Positions 1-8,270 of a stretch of 64,000 bases of DNA are shown in pieces; the first letter of the stretch is position 1, and each line of letters opens with the position of its first letter. The position numbers and the translations under genes were made by a program. Source of the DNA: Cryobacterium sp. Y50 (GTDB lineage Bacteria > Actinomycetota > Actinomycetes > Actinomycetales > Microbacteriaceae); assembly GCF_002929805.1 (NCBI RefSeq), contig NZ_PJJM01000101.1, positions 105,801-169,800 of the forward strand. Reading direction: 5' to 3'. Below the pieces are notes generated by a model. That model was not told the origin of the DNA, searched no databases, and saw only the letters and a program-made list of their open reading frames with translations.

Positions 1-61
1 GCGCTTCCATGGGCTCAAGCTCCTGCATTGCGAGCTCGAGCATTGGGCTCTTTTCCGTCAT
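1..61 (-). CDS. mpaA: Daptide-type RiPP precursor peptide, N-terminal part (cut by window edge)
   Basis: Twenty codons are visible, giving MTEKSPMLELAMQELEPMEA, before the window ends. The leader resembles the LELGMQELEAMEA-type leader I recall for daptide precursors (from memory, not searched). The ATG overlaps the TGA of the dehydrogenase gene (ATGA at 61-58), and a strong Shine-Dalgarno (AAAGGAGG, 67-74 region) lies inside the end of that gene. Position directly after three daptide maturation genes supports the call. The core peptide, which would carry the C-terminal threonine that is converted to a (S)-N2,N2-dimethyl-1,2-propanediamine, lies outside the window, so its sequence and any additional precursor copies cannot be assessed. 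Confidence 0.8.
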   Translation of the reverse strand, partial: MTEKSPMLELAMQELEPMEA

Positions 62-1296
62 TCCTCTCCTCCTTTCGTTGTGAGTCGTTCCCCTAATGCC
101 CGCCGGACGGCAGCCAAGTTCGGCGCGACGCTCGCCCGCGGCGCTGCGAAGTTCCGCAATTCGGCGAAAAGCGACACGAGATCGTCTCGGCGGAGGGCGC
201 CGAGCATGGGAAGCCCGTACCCCCAGCGCCGCAGACAGCGGTCAGCGAGCGCGACCGGATCGATGCGCTCCCGAACCACGTCCGGCAGGCCGGCGGCTCC
301 GAGACCAAGCGTCCAGTCGCGGAAGCCGAGGACCGGGTCGTCGGGTGCCGGAGCGGATACGGCGTGCCGCCAGAATTCGAGCAGCCGGTGGCGCTCCCCC
401 CAGCGCTCATCGCCGTCGAGAATGCGCTCCCAGATGAGGGGCGTCACGTCGATAAGCGCGGTCATCTTCGAGACGGATGCGGTGGTCGCAAGTTCGTTCG
501 CGACGTACCAGCCGCGCGTTCCGAACGCCTGCGTCGAATAGGCGAGATGCGGAGAGTGGCTGAGGGCGCCGATCCGCGCCACCTCTTCACGAACGCTTCG
601 CGACGGCGGCTGCTGGGCCAACTCGCCGAGAGCGCTCGCGAGACCCAGCGTGACACGGGCCGAGTACGCCGGAGACGTCCCCTGAGCGATGTAAGGACCG
701 GCGAGGCGCAGCATGATCTCGACGAGCCCGGACGAATACACGTCCCGCGGCATCCCCGCGGTCGCATCGGCGTCGAACACGGCGACATCGGGGCACAATG
801 AGCGGCCAAGTACGAGCCGCCGCGAGCCTTCAACGATGCACGTCGCGACAGTGCTCGACTCGGCCCCCGTGCCGATCGTCGTCGGCACGGCTATGATCTG
901 GGGCCGCACGGGTGCATCCATCGGCAGCGCCACGAGGCCTGCTCGTTGGGGACTCATGATGGTGCGCCGGGTCCGAGCGTCCTGGCAGGCACGGGCGATC
1001 ACGACGAGGTCGAGGATCGCGCCGCCTCCGATTGCGACGACGACGTCGAAGGTGGCGATACGAGCGGCCAGCGCAGTCGGCTGACCCGCATCCGAGGTGG
1101 GGACGACCGGCATCTCGACGCAGGTGCCGCCTGATTCGGCGACGATGGCGCGGGCGCGCGACAGTATCTTGGCATCCTCTGCGAGTCCGGCGTCGCGCAC
1201 CAGCGCGACCTTGCGCGGCGATCCGCCCACGCGAACGCCGAGGATGGCGCGTGCGTGCGTCCAGGACGCGCTCTCCTCGGCTGCGTCGAACATCAT
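58..1296 (-). CDS. mpaC: Daptide biosynthesis iron-type alcohol dehydrogenase-like protein (MpaC family)
   Basis: The 412-residue product has the group III (iron-containing) alcohol dehydrogenase fold: a GGG nucleotide-binding motif at about residues 90-92 and PTTIGTGAESS at 138-148. In daptide pathways the MpaC member carries out oxidative decarboxylation of the precursor C-terminal threonine to an aminoketone-type end, the substrate of the aminotransferase. The region that normally holds the metal ligands (GxDAxxHxxE) reads SSGLVEIML at 188-196, so the usual Asp and first His are missing. The start overlaps the aminotransferase stop (ATGA) and the stop overlaps the precursor start, so translation is coupled on both sides. 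Function is inferred from fold and neighbours. Confidence 0.85.
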   Translation of the reverse strand: MMFDAAEESASWTHARAILGVRVGGSPRKVALVRDAGLAEDAKILSRARAIVAESGGTCVEMPVVPTSDAGQPTALAARIATFDVVVAIGGGAILDLVVIARACQDARTRRTIMSPQRAGLVALPMDAPVRPQIIAVPTTIGTGAESSTVATCIVEGSRRLVLGRSLCPDVAVFDADATAGMPRDVYSSGLVEIMLRLAGPYIAQGTSPAYSARVTLGLASALGELAQQPPSRSVREEVARIGALSHSPHLAYSTQAFGTRGWYVANELATTASVSKMTALIDVTPLIWERILDGDERWGERHRLLEFWRHAVSAPAPDDPVLGFRDWTLGLGAAGLPDVVRERIDPVALADRCLRRWGYGLPMLGALRRDDLVSLFAELRNFAAPRASVAPNLAAVRRALGERLTTKGGEE

Positions 1297-2597
1297 GCGC
1301 TCCGCAGTGCGGCGAGTGCCGCGCGGACACCACCGACGAGCTCTCGGATGTCGTCCTGCGTCGAGACGAGCGCGGGAATGAACTGGATGCCGTGCGGACC
1401 CGGGTGCACGATCACGCCCGCCGCGCGCGCGGCATCAACGAGCTGAACGACGCCGTCCGAGTCGATGGGGACGCCGTGGGCGTCGCGGACCGTCACCGAC
1501 TGGAAGCAACCCGCCCCCCTGCGCCCCACGACATCCGTTTCGTCGCGCACGAGCGCGTCGAGTTCTTCCGTGAGCTCCTCGGCGGTGCGAACCCCGCGGC
1601 GAAGCACGTCGAGCTCGCGGAACCTCGCGATCGTCGCGACGATCGCGGCGCTGCTCGCCGCTGTGCCCGCCTGCGTCTCAGCGTGTGCGAGGACGGCGCC
1701 AGTCCGCTCGAAGGCGGCCGCTACCCGGTCGCCCACGAGAATCGCCGAGGCGGCGACGGTACCGTTCGTAAGCCCCTTTGACGTGATCAGCAGGTCGGGT
1801 CGGTGCTCCCAAGCTGTCGTTGCGAACATCGGGCCTGTGCGCCCGAATCCCGTGGCGACTTCGTCGGCAATGAGCAGCGCTCCGCTCTGGCGGCACATCT
1901 CGCTGACCGCGTCGAGGAACACGGGGTCGAGTGGAACGGTGCCCGTGCCCATGACCGGCTCCAAAATGATCGCGGCGAGCTGGCCGCGGGAACCCCTGAC
2001 GAGACGCGAGAGCGCGTCGACATCCCCCACATCGACGTGCCGTATTAGTCGCTGGTCCACGCCGTACACGGCCTGGCCAAGATCTTCGCCCGTCAGCGCG
2101 AACGCGCCGAACGTCAGGCCGTGGAAGGAGTCGCGGAGACTCACAACGATCTTGCGCGCAGGTTCGCCTTCGAGCGCCCAGTACTGGCGCACGAGCTTTA
2201 TTGCGGCGTCGTTGGCGGAGCCGCCCGACGTCGTGAACATGACACGCTCGTAGCGGTGCGCGCTGACCTCGATGAGGTCAACGGCGGCGGCACGGGCATC
2301 CACATTCTCGAATCTGAACACGCCCGCAAACGAGGAGCGCCGCGTCGCCTCGGCAACGGCGTCCGCGATGACCTCGTCGCCGTATCCGAGCGGTACGTTC
2401 CACAGCCCACTCGTGCCACACAGAAGCTCGCGTCCGCTCAGCATCCGCACTCGCACTCCGTGCGCCGAGACCACGCAGAGGTCGTCATCACCCTGGCGAC
2501 TCGGGGGGAGCAGTGATGGCCAGAGCGGAAGCGGCGGCCCGGGAGTGTGCTCCGGGACGGTGAACGCCTGAGGCCGCCGATGCGTAGTGGTCGTCAC
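1293..2597 (-). CDS. mpaD: Daptide biosynthesis class III aminotransferase (MpaD family)
   Basis: A 434-residue PLP-dependent class III aminotransferase. It shows the phosphate-binding TTSGGSAND segment (122-130), the DEVATGFGRTG motif (245-255) and the Schiff-base lysine in ITSKG (K274). In daptide maturation this enzyme aminates the carbonyl left by oxidative decarboxylation of the C-terminal threonine, producing the C-terminal diamine. The gene overlaps both neighbours by four bases (ATGA with the methyltransferase upstream and the dehydrogenase downstream), which fits a single coupled operon. Length is usual for the fold and no catalytic residue appears lost. Confidence 0.9.
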   Translation of the reverse strand: MTTTTHRRPQAFTVPEHTPGPPLPLWPSLLPPSRQGDDDLCVVSAHGVRVRMLSGRELLCGTSGLWNVPLGYGDEVIADAVAEATRRSSFAGVFRFENVDARAAAVDLIEVSAHRYERVMFTTSGGSANDAAIKLVRQYWALEGEPARKIVVSLRDSFHGLTFGAFALTGEDLGQAVYGVDQRLIRHVDVGDVDALSRLVRGSRGQLAAIILEPVMGTGTVPLDPVFLDAVSEMCRQSGALLIADEVATGFGRTGPMFATTAWEHRPDLLITSKGLTNGTVAASAILVGDRVAAAFERTGAVLAHAETQAGTAASSAAIVATIARFRELDVLRRGVRTAEELTEELDALVRDETDVVGRRGAGCFQSVTVRDAHGVPIDSDGVVQLVDAARAAGVIVHPGPHGIQFIPALVSTQDDIRELVGGVRAALAALRSA

Positions 2598-3388
2598 GAC
2601 GCATCCTCGTCACCGGCGATTGCAACGATGATCGTGTCGGGGTAGTGCGCCTGACCCATGCTCGCCTCGATGGTTTCGACGACGTGCAGGCCAGCCGCTG
2701 CGAGCTCCGCCACGAGGACATCGACGGGCAAGATCGCGACGGTGGACGTGAACGCGCTCGCCTCGCCGTCGCGCTCGACGAGGATCGTCATCGTGCGGCA
2801 ACCGATGTCGGGCCGGATCCATTCGAAGAAGGTGTAGACGGTGTCTCCGTCGACGAATTCGAATGGAGCGTGGTCGACGCCTTCGATGCCCACGGTTGTG
2901 ACGAACGCGCGTCCTCGCGGCGCGAGGTGCGCGCGGATGGCGGCGAACGTCCGGATGCGGGCCGCAGTATCCAGCAGCAGCGACACCGACGTCGTGCCGA
3001 GCACGATCGAACCGAATCGCTCGCGAAGACGGAACGACGTCATATCGGCCTCGACGAGCGTGCACCGTGAGCGGGCCGACTCGGGGAGTCGATCGAGCTT
3101 AACGCGGAGGATCGCGAGCATCGCCGCCGACAGATCCAGGGCGGTGACCGGTCGCCGCAGCGTGAGCAGGGGCAGCGTCAGCCTTCCGGCCCCCGCGGCC
3201 ACGTCAAGGATCGAGCCCTCCGTTCGCGCAACGAGCGCGACGAGTTCCCTGATCTCGAGCGGATCTCTGCCGGCCATCGCCTCGTACGCGGCTGAGCCTC
3301 CCGCCGAGTACAGATCGTCGATCGTGATGCCCGGATAGGCGGCCAGCCGCACAGCGGCGGCGGGATCCATGACGGCGGCGGCGTTCAC
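2594..3388 (-). CDS. mpaM: Daptide biosynthesis SAM-dependent methyltransferase (MpaM family)
   Basis: A 264-residue class I methyltransferase with the SAM-binding motif I ILDVAAGAGRLTLP at about 60-73. In the daptide pathway MpaM dimethylates the newly installed C-terminal amine. The ATG overlaps the upstream mpaB stop (ATGA, 3385-3388) and the stop overlaps the mpaD start. The assignment to the daptide subfamily rests mainly on the gene order B-M-D-C-A; on its own the protein would be called a generic class I methyltransferase. Confidence 0.85.
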   Translation of the reverse strand: MNAAAVMDPAAAVRLAAYPGITIDDLYSAGGSAAYEAMAGRDPLEIRELVALVARTEGSILDVAAGAGRLTLPLLTLRRPVTALDLSAAMLAILRVKLDRLPESARSRCTLVEADMTSFRLRERFGSIVLGTTSVSLLLDTAARIRTFAAIRAHLAPRGRAFVTTVGIEGVDHAPFEFVDGDTVYTFFEWIRPDIGCRTMTILVERDGEASAFTSTVAILPVDVLVAELAAAGLHVVETIEASMGQAHYPDTIIVAIAGDEDAS

Positions 3389-4425
3389 GACGCGACCATT
3401 ACTGCTCCGACGTCGATCCCCTGAGCGCGCAGCGCGCGCGCAGCTGATGCCGCAGCATCTGATCCGACGATCTCCGCCGCGGCGTCGCCGAGGAGGAGGA
3501 CCGCCTCGAGCGCGGCTGCGGCAGCTCGGTCGACTTCGAAGACGCGATGCGCGACGGGGTGCACGAGGAAGTGCCGCTCGGCGCTGCTCATGAGGAACGG
3601 GAGGTCTGGTGCCAGGAGCGATCCCGCCGCCGGGTCTATGCCGGGCAGCAGCGTCGTGCCGAATCCAGAGACCCGCGGAAGCGAAAGTCGCCTCGCGCGG
3701 AGGTTGCGGATTCCCTCGACGGCTGCGAGAAAGCGCCGCAGCGCCGGGACGCGACTCTGTAGCGCGATGAGATCTTCGCGCCCGATACGCGCGCCGAGCG
3801 CTCCGACGTCCGCCGACTTCACGAGCTGCGCGCTCCAGGCGCTCCGGACGCTCGAGCGATTGTCACCGATGGTGCCGATGGCATCGCCGGTCGGTGAAAC
3901 GGCGAGCGAGCCGTCGGACCCGACCCATAGTCGTGCGTCGGGTCCGGCACCGTCGTCGAGCACGCCCAGAGCAGGTAGGTCGGCGAGCTGCACGATGGGG
4001 TTGGTGAGAAACTCGGGAAAGCTGCCCGTCTGCAGCGCGGTGTGCACATCGGCCTCCAGGATGTCGAGATCCTCGCCGTCCGAAAGTCGCACGAGCGTGG
4101 GGCCGACGACTGACACGTACTCGCTGATCGAGTAGGTCTGCACCTGCAGGAAGAAGTCCTCCGAGATGATGAACTCCGTACCCGGCCCGGCGATCGAGCC
4201 CTCGTACGGGAGGGCACTCTCAATGTCGGCCGGCGCGAAAACGATGGCATCCGGATCCAGGACGTCGGTCGCGCGGAGGGCACCGAGCGCGTTTGCGTCC
4301 TCGAGAACCACGGCCTGGCGGGCCGAGAGGGACGAGCCGGACACCGCACCCGAACTCCACATCATCAGCCGGGCTCGTGCGTTCGGCCACGCGGCCATGC
4401 CGCTTTCGGACTCCGTGTTCGCCAT
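3385..4425 (-). CDS. mpaB: Daptide biosynthesis RiPP recognition protein (MpaB family)
   Basis: 346 residues beginning MANTESESGM. An upstream in-frame extension to 4668 exists, but the ATG at 4425 has a GAGG Shine-Dalgarno eight bases ahead and the extra residues are Arg-rich, run into the kinase gene and do not look like protein. The protein has no obvious catalytic motif. By position and general character I take it as the daptide recognition protein thought to bind the precursor leader and present it to the modifying enzymes. It leads the B-M-D-C-A run and is separated from the kinase gene by about 163 bases, which probably holds the operon promoter. Confidence 0.8.
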   Translation of the reverse strand: MANTESESGMAAWPNARARLMMWSSGAVSGSSLSARQAVVLEDANALGALRATDVLDPDAIVFAPADIESALPYEGSIAGPGTEFIISEDFFLQVQTYSISEYVSVVGPTLVRLSDGEDLDILEADVHTALQTGSFPEFLTNPIVQLADLPALGVLDDGAGPDARLWVGSDGSLAVSPTGDAIGTIGDNRSSVRSAWSAQLVKSADVGALGARIGREDLIALQSRVPALRRFLAAVEGIRNLRARRLSLPRVSGFGTTLLPGIDPAAGSLLAPDLPFLMSSAERHFLVHPVAHRVFEVDRAAAAALEAVLLLGDAAAEIVGSDAAASAARALRAQGIDVGAVMVAS

Positions 4426-4493
4426 GTCGAAAACCTCATTCTCATCGGATGACGCGTCACGCGCCGCATCGCAGGGACCGGGGTGATGACTCG

Positions 4494-4522
4494 ATTCTGC
4501 CGTGCGGAGGCGCGGGCAGAAT
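4494..4522. promoter_or_regulatory. 8-bp inverted repeat ahead of the daptide operon, candidate operator
   Basis: ATTCTGCC (4494-4501) and GGCAGAAT (4515-4522) are perfect inverted arms with a 13-base spacer. They lie in the gap between the kinase stop and the mpaB start, about 70-100 bases upstream of mpaB. There is no T-run on either side, which argues against an intrinsic terminator. A LuxR/NarL-type response regulator dimer would bind such a site; the related half-site GCAGAAT recurs at 5831-5837 near the regulator gene. Binding is inference. Confidence 0.4.
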
Positions 4523-4588
4523 AGAACGAAGGGGCTGAGCATCATCGACGTTCGTCTACCCGTCGGTCGACGACCGGCTCGGGCGAGA

Positions 4589-5761
4589 TCAGTGCGTGAG
4601 CGGTATTCGAGCAGTGAGGCGCCAGCCAGGGTCGGTGTTGAGCGTCTCCAGCGTGCCACCGAGCACACCGACGCGCTCGGCCATCCGTGCGAGTCCGTAC
4701 CCAGACGCGGGCACGTCGGCAGGCGCGGCCGTAGGAGAGTCGTCCTGAACCGTCAGCAGAACTCCCTCGTCGTTGCGGCGGACGACGATGCTCACGCGTG
4801 TGGCAGCGGTCGCGTGCTTCAGGACGTTCATACACGCTTCCCGGGAGACGCGCACGAGCGTTGTGATGACGGTGCGCGATGCATCCAGATCCTTGGGAAA
4901 TTCGATCTCGACTTCGATGCCTGCGTCGGCCAGGGTCTCCGTTGATGCGCCGAGAGCGCGGACGAAGCCCTCCGCCGCGAGGACGACGTCCGTCCTGGTG
5001 GCATGGGCGGCGGGCGCGACATCCAGCATGCGACGGATGTCCGCGAGTGCTTGCACGCCTGAATGCAAGATCGCCGCTCTGGAGACGCGAAGGGCGTCCG
5101 GATCGTCGGTGTGCTCCATCGCCCTGGCATGCAGGACGACGATCGTGATTTCGTGCGCGACGATGTCGTGGAGCTCGTCGGCGATCCGGACACGCTCCTG
5201 ACGCACTTCGCGTGCAACGGCATCCTTATACTCGGTCAGCGTGCGGCGCATGGCGCGACTGCGCTCGTGTTGCTCGCGGAACGATCGTCCGAGCAGGAAC
5301 GACCCGAGGCCCAGCACCGACAGAACAGCGGTCGCGCCGATGGTGAGCCCATCGGGGCCGCGAACGATCTGCAAGATCACGAGGGCGATGATAGTCGTCG
5401 CGTAGATTCCGGTGACGGCGGAACTGCTCGTTACCGCGACGAGCCCGAGGGCGACCGTCATCGCGAGTAGATATTCGACTGCACCGCCATGGACGACGGC
5501 GAGCACGCCACCTACGAGCAGCAGGAACACTGCGACGGGCGGGCGCCATGCGAACAGCGCGATGGCGACGGACGCGACTGTCCCCACGAAAGAGCGCGCA
5601 CCTAAGGCGAAGTCGGAGGTCGCGGCGTACAGGAGGACCTCAGTCAGCAGGGCGCAGGCAACGAGACCTAGAAGGATCGCTCGCGCCCGCGGCGCCGGAC
5701 GTTCGTAGACCCAGAGCGCGGCCCAGGCCCTTCGGAGGCGATCCCCTCTGCGCTCGGTCAC
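4589..5761 (-). CDS. NarL-type sensor histidine kinase
   Basis: A 390-residue membrane kinase. About five or six hydrophobic segments occupy residues 28-160, followed by a HisKA_3 dimerisation and phosphotransfer box with ADELHDIVAHE (phospho-acceptor H198). The HATPase domain has an N-box (EACMNVLKHA) and a late GYGLARMAERV G-box. It is divergent from a LuxR-type regulator 287 bases away, the classical partner for this kinase class. No extracytoplasmic sensor domain of any size is present, so the signal is probably sensed within or at the membrane (envelope stress or the peptide product are possibilities). It lies upstream of and co-directional with the daptide genes. Confidence 0.9.
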   Translation of the reverse strand: MTERRGDRLRRAWAALWVYERPAPRARAILLGLVACALLTEVLLYAATSDFALGARSFVGTVASVAIALFAWRPPVAVFLLLVGGVLAVVHGGAVEYLLAMTVALGLVAVTSSSAVTGIYATTIIALVILQIVRGPDGLTIGATAVLSVLGLGSFLLGRSFREQHERSRAMRRTLTEYKDAVAREVRQERVRIADELHDIVAHEITIVVLHARAMEHTDDPDALRVSRAAILHSGVQALADIRRMLDVAPAAHATRTDVVLAAEGFVRALGASTETLADAGIEVEIEFPKDLDASRTVITTLVRVSREACMNVLKHATAATRVSIVVRRNDEGVLLTVQDDSPTAAPADVPASGYGLARMAERVGVLGGTLETLNTDPGWRLTARIPLTH

Positions 5762-6048
5762 GTGAACATTATGCCTGAGAAGCGCCCCGACCTGCGTGTA
5801 GGGGCGCTTCCCCAGCCGTCGTACGATCTCGCAGAATCTTGAGAACTTCGAGCATCTCAGTTCACGCGCAGATTTTGAGTTGATAACAAAGCCAGTTCCA
5901 CATCGTCGGTGCCCCCCTCCGTACGGCCGTTGAATGCTTCCTGACCATTCTCATCCCGGTTGGCCAGGCGCGCGTCCGACGGACGGCGACTCGACCCATG
6001 ACTTTCGACTGAAATCGCTTCTGCTAACCTTTGCCGTAGGGGGATAAG
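5762..6048. promoter_or_regulatory. Divergent kinase/regulator promoter region with a near direct repeat
   Basis: This gap separates the divergent kinase and regulator starts. It holds two similar copies, CGCAGAATCTTGAG (5830-5843) and CGCAGATTTTGAG (5867-5879), spaced about 37 bases. The first contains the half-site seen in the inverted repeat ahead of mpaB. A clear sigma-70 pair is not evident by eye. The regulator ATG at 6049 is preceded by a purine-rich TAGGGGGATAAG ribosome-binding site. Confidence 0.4.
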
Positions 6049-6732
6049 ATGCGTGTATTAATCGTTGATGATGAGGCTCTCATACGCTCGGCTCTGCGGA
6101 TCTTTATTGAGGCCACACTTGACCTGACGGTCGTCGGCGAGGCCTCCGATGGCGAGAGCGCAATCGTCGCCGTCGACGAGCTTCGCCCCGACGTCGTGGT
6201 GATGGACGTGCATATGGCGGGAGTCGGCGGCATCGAGGCTACCCGGCTGATCCGTCAGCGGCATCCGTCGGTCCATGTCCTAGCGCTGACGGCCTTCTCG
6301 ACCGAAGGCACGATAGTGCCCATTCTTCGCGCGGGCGCGCACGGCCTTCTCGTTAAAGACACCGAGCCGAGCAGGATCATCGAAGCCATACGCGAGATAG
6401 CCGGAGGTGAGTACGTCCTGTCGCCGACCGTGGCGCGCGCCGTGGTCGATGCAGCACTCGACGGAGCCCCCGTATTCGCCGCGCAGCTCGAGCCGGGTCA
6501 GGAGCTAACCTCGCGGGAGCTCGAAGTCGTCAGTCGCCTTGCGGAAGGGATGTCGAATGCCGAGATCGGCAAGGCGCTCTTCCTTTCGGAGGCGACGGTA
6601 AAGGTGTACCTCGGCCGCATCATGGCCAAGTGGGACGTCCGTGACCGCGTGCAAGTACTGCTTCACGCCATGCAGATGAAGATCGTCAGCATCGTCAAAC
6701 GCTCAGAGGAGCCGGTTCATGAAAATCGATAG
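6049..6732 (+). CDS. LuxR/NarL-family response regulator
   Basis: A 227-residue two-domain regulator. The receiver domain has the acidic pocket D7/D8, phospho-acceptor D53 (VVVMDVHM), T81 and K103 (LLVKD). The C-terminal LuxR helix-turn-helix is at about 160-215 (LTSRELEVVSRLAEGMSNAEIGKALF and on through the recognition helix). It forms a two-component pair with the divergent kinase. Because the kinase is co-directional with the daptide operon, this regulator is the obvious candidate controller of daptide expression, though no binding data exist here. Confidence 0.92.
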   Translation: MRVLIVDDEALIRSALRIFIEATLDLTVVGEASDGESAIVAVDELRPDVVVMDVHMAGVGGIEATRLIRQRHPSVHVLALTAFSTEGTIVPILRAGAHGLLVKDTEPSRIIEAIREIAGGEYVLSPTVARAVVDAALDGAPVFAAQLEPGQELTSRELEVVSRLAEGMSNAEIGKALFLSEATVKVYLGRIMAKWDVRDRVQVLLHAMQMKIVSIVKRSEEPVHENR

Positions 6733-6874
6733 GGCTATGGCTGCGTCTCCTAAGTCCTGCTGAGGCCTGAGGGGTGATTGTTCAGCCCATCACGATCAAT
6801 CTGCTCACTTCACGGCTCGGGCTAAGCGCGTAAAAGCTGTTGGATGCCATCGCGGATGAATAACTAGTGACCCT

Positions 6875-6903
6875 CAATTGTTCCACGGTGCGTGGGACAA
6901 TTG
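6875..6903. terminator. Strong hairpin downstream of the response regulator
   Basis: CAATTGTTCCAC (6875-6886) pairs with GTGGGACAATTG (6892-6903) around a 5-base loop, a 12-bp stem with one G-U wobble. It starts about 140 bases after the regulator stop. No T-tract follows on either strand, so a canonical intrinsic terminator is uncertain; a protein-binding palindrome or boundary structure is the alternative. Confidence 0.35.
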
Positions 6904-7066
6904 GCGCTTCAGTTGACCTTCGGGTGTGAGCCTGATGGCTCATAACCACGTGCCTCGCACTTGGTTTTTCGTGCCGCGCATTCCCGTGTACGCCGGCGCC
7001 AGCGGACCTTCGGCGTGGGGTCGAAATAGGTGACCAAAATGGCTGTCCTAGTGTTTACTTCTGAAA

Positions 7067-7095
7067 CCCCGCAAAAACCCCGCATTTACCCCGCA
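7067..7095. repeat. Three CCCCGCA direct repeats at exact 11-bp period
   Basis: CCCCGCA occurs at 7067-7073, 7078-7084 and 7089-7095, each preceded by A, with an exact 11-base period, i.e. about one helical turn. Such iteron-like phasing is typical of protein-binding arrays (integrase arm sites, oriT or replication iterons, regulators). The position at the edge of the conjugation module suggests an element-related role, but no protein can be assigned. Confidence 0.45.
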
Positions 7096-7273
7096 GATTG
7101 AAATCCGCAGGGGCTTGGGAGTGTGATCACGTACCCGGTGTTTTACTGGGATCGATGACTGTATGAGGCCTCTGTGACCCTGTTGAATCTGGTTCACGAT
7201 AATCGTGGTATCGCGGGTATTTGACTCGAGGCCTCTGCACGCGCTGGCCGAGGCTGCTTGTCCATGTGGGAGG

Positions 7274-7840
7274 TCAGACTGCTGCAACGCGGGCGGAGAA
7301 TGCTGCCTCCGTCTCGCGCCGCCGGGCAACATCGTCAACAACAAACTGCACAAAGTCCTCATCACGGTCGCCGATGACGACGTCTTCGACGGGCTCCGCC
7401 GGAGGTTCTCCTGGCCACGCGGTCTGCCTGGTCAGCCGGTCGCGCTCCAACCGCGTACCCGAAACTGCGACCCAGTCGCGGAGTCGCTGGCGGGCATCCG
7501 CGAAGTCACGGTGCCAGCCGAGCGGGGCGGAGCCGTGCTGGTCGGGGTCGTAGGCGCCGAGCCAATGCAGGTGCAGCGCGGAGAGTTCCCAGACGAGTTC
7601 GGGGTGCCGATGCCAGAACGGCGGCACAACGGATGCGGGCAGCCCGTAGGTGCGTCGAAGCCAGTTCACCCACCGGTTGAGTTCGATCCATTCGGCCTCT
7701 GCGTCGTCGGCACTAAGGAGGTTCCAGTTGATCGGATGCGGCGGCTCCGCCATGAGCGGCCCCTCGAGGTCGTCCAACGAGCTCGCCCCGAAGCCGTCAT
7801 CGTGATCGCCGGAAGCCCACTCGAAGAGTGACTCTGACAT
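7274..7840 (-). CDS. DUF4913-like conjugative-element protein
   Basis: 188 residues beginning MSESLFEWAS. The central part, with WIELNRWVNWLRRTYGLP, PPFWHRHPELVWELSALH and PLGWHRDFADARQRLRDW, matches the pattern I associate with DUF4913, a family common in actinobacterial integrative conjugative elements and plasmids and of unknown function. The start is chosen because the longer ORF extends into the ssb gene in another frame. It lies 7 bases after the ssb stop and is probably co-transcribed with it. Confidence 0.75.
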   Translation of the reverse strand: MSESLFEWASGDHDDGFGASSLDDLEGPLMAEPPHPINWNLLSADDAEAEWIELNRWVNWLRRTYGLPASVVPPFWHRHPELVWELSALHLHWLGAYDPDQHGSAPLGWHRDFADARQRLRDWVAVSGTRLERDRLTRQTAWPGEPPAEPVEDVVIGDRDEDFVQFVVDDVARRRETEAAFSARVAAV

Positions 7841-7847
7841 CGCTGGT

Positions 7848-8270
7848 TCACCGCCTGGATCCGGCGTGGGCCGCTTCCGCCTCGTGCTCGACCTCGGTGT
7901 CGGCACCGGCACGATGGGTACGGTCGACCTGATAGTTGGTGCGTGCGAGATCATGGCCGATCTTCTTGGCGACGAATTCTTTGCGTTGAATGACTTCGCC
8001 GTCGCGCTCGATCTGGAAGTTGCGCACATACCCTTCGGCGACAAAACTGTCACCTTTGGCGAACCGGGTAAGAGCCCTTTCGGCGGTGGCGCGGTAGGCG
8101 ACGAGGTCGTGGAACGTCGGCTCGAGCGCGGTAAAGGTGCCGCTGTATTCGTGGCGGAAGTGCGGTTGGCCGACGCGCACGTAGAACCGGGTGTCGCCGT
8201 TGTCAGTGATCGTCTGTTGCGGGTCGGATGCGATGAAGCCGGACAGAGATTGCTGGGTGTGAAGTGCCAC
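7848..8270 (-). CDS. ssb: Single-stranded DNA-binding protein (element-borne)
   Basis: 140 residues from a GTG start (VALHTQQSLSGFIAS); an AAGGAGG ribosome-binding site sits about 10 bases upstream. The longer reading frame to 8411 has no such site. The product has an OB-fold SSB pattern: FYVRVGQPHF, ERALTRFAKGDSFVAEGYVRNF and FVAKKIGHDL. The tail is short and lacks the acidic DDDIPF-type tip of the housekeeping SSB, which suits a plasmid or ICE protein protecting transferred single-stranded DNA. Confidence 0.8.
   Translation of the reverse strand: MALHTQQSLSGFIASDPQQTITDNGDTRFYVRVGQPHFRHEYSGTFTALEPTFHDLVAYRATAERALTRFAKGDSFVAEGYVRNFQIERDGEVIQRKEFVAKKIGHDLARTNYQVDRTHRAGADTEVEHEAEAAHAGSRR

Larger units (their letters stand above)
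6733..7273. other. Intergenic boundary region with hairpin and CCCCGCA repeats
   Basis: No convincing gene is seen in this 541-base stretch. It lies between the regulator gene and the first gene of the conjugation module, so the left element boundary may be in or near it. It contains the 6875-6903 hairpin and the 7067-7095 triple repeat listed separately. No copy of the tRNA-like sequence found at 57.36 and 60.76 kb was recognised here. Confidence 0.5.
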
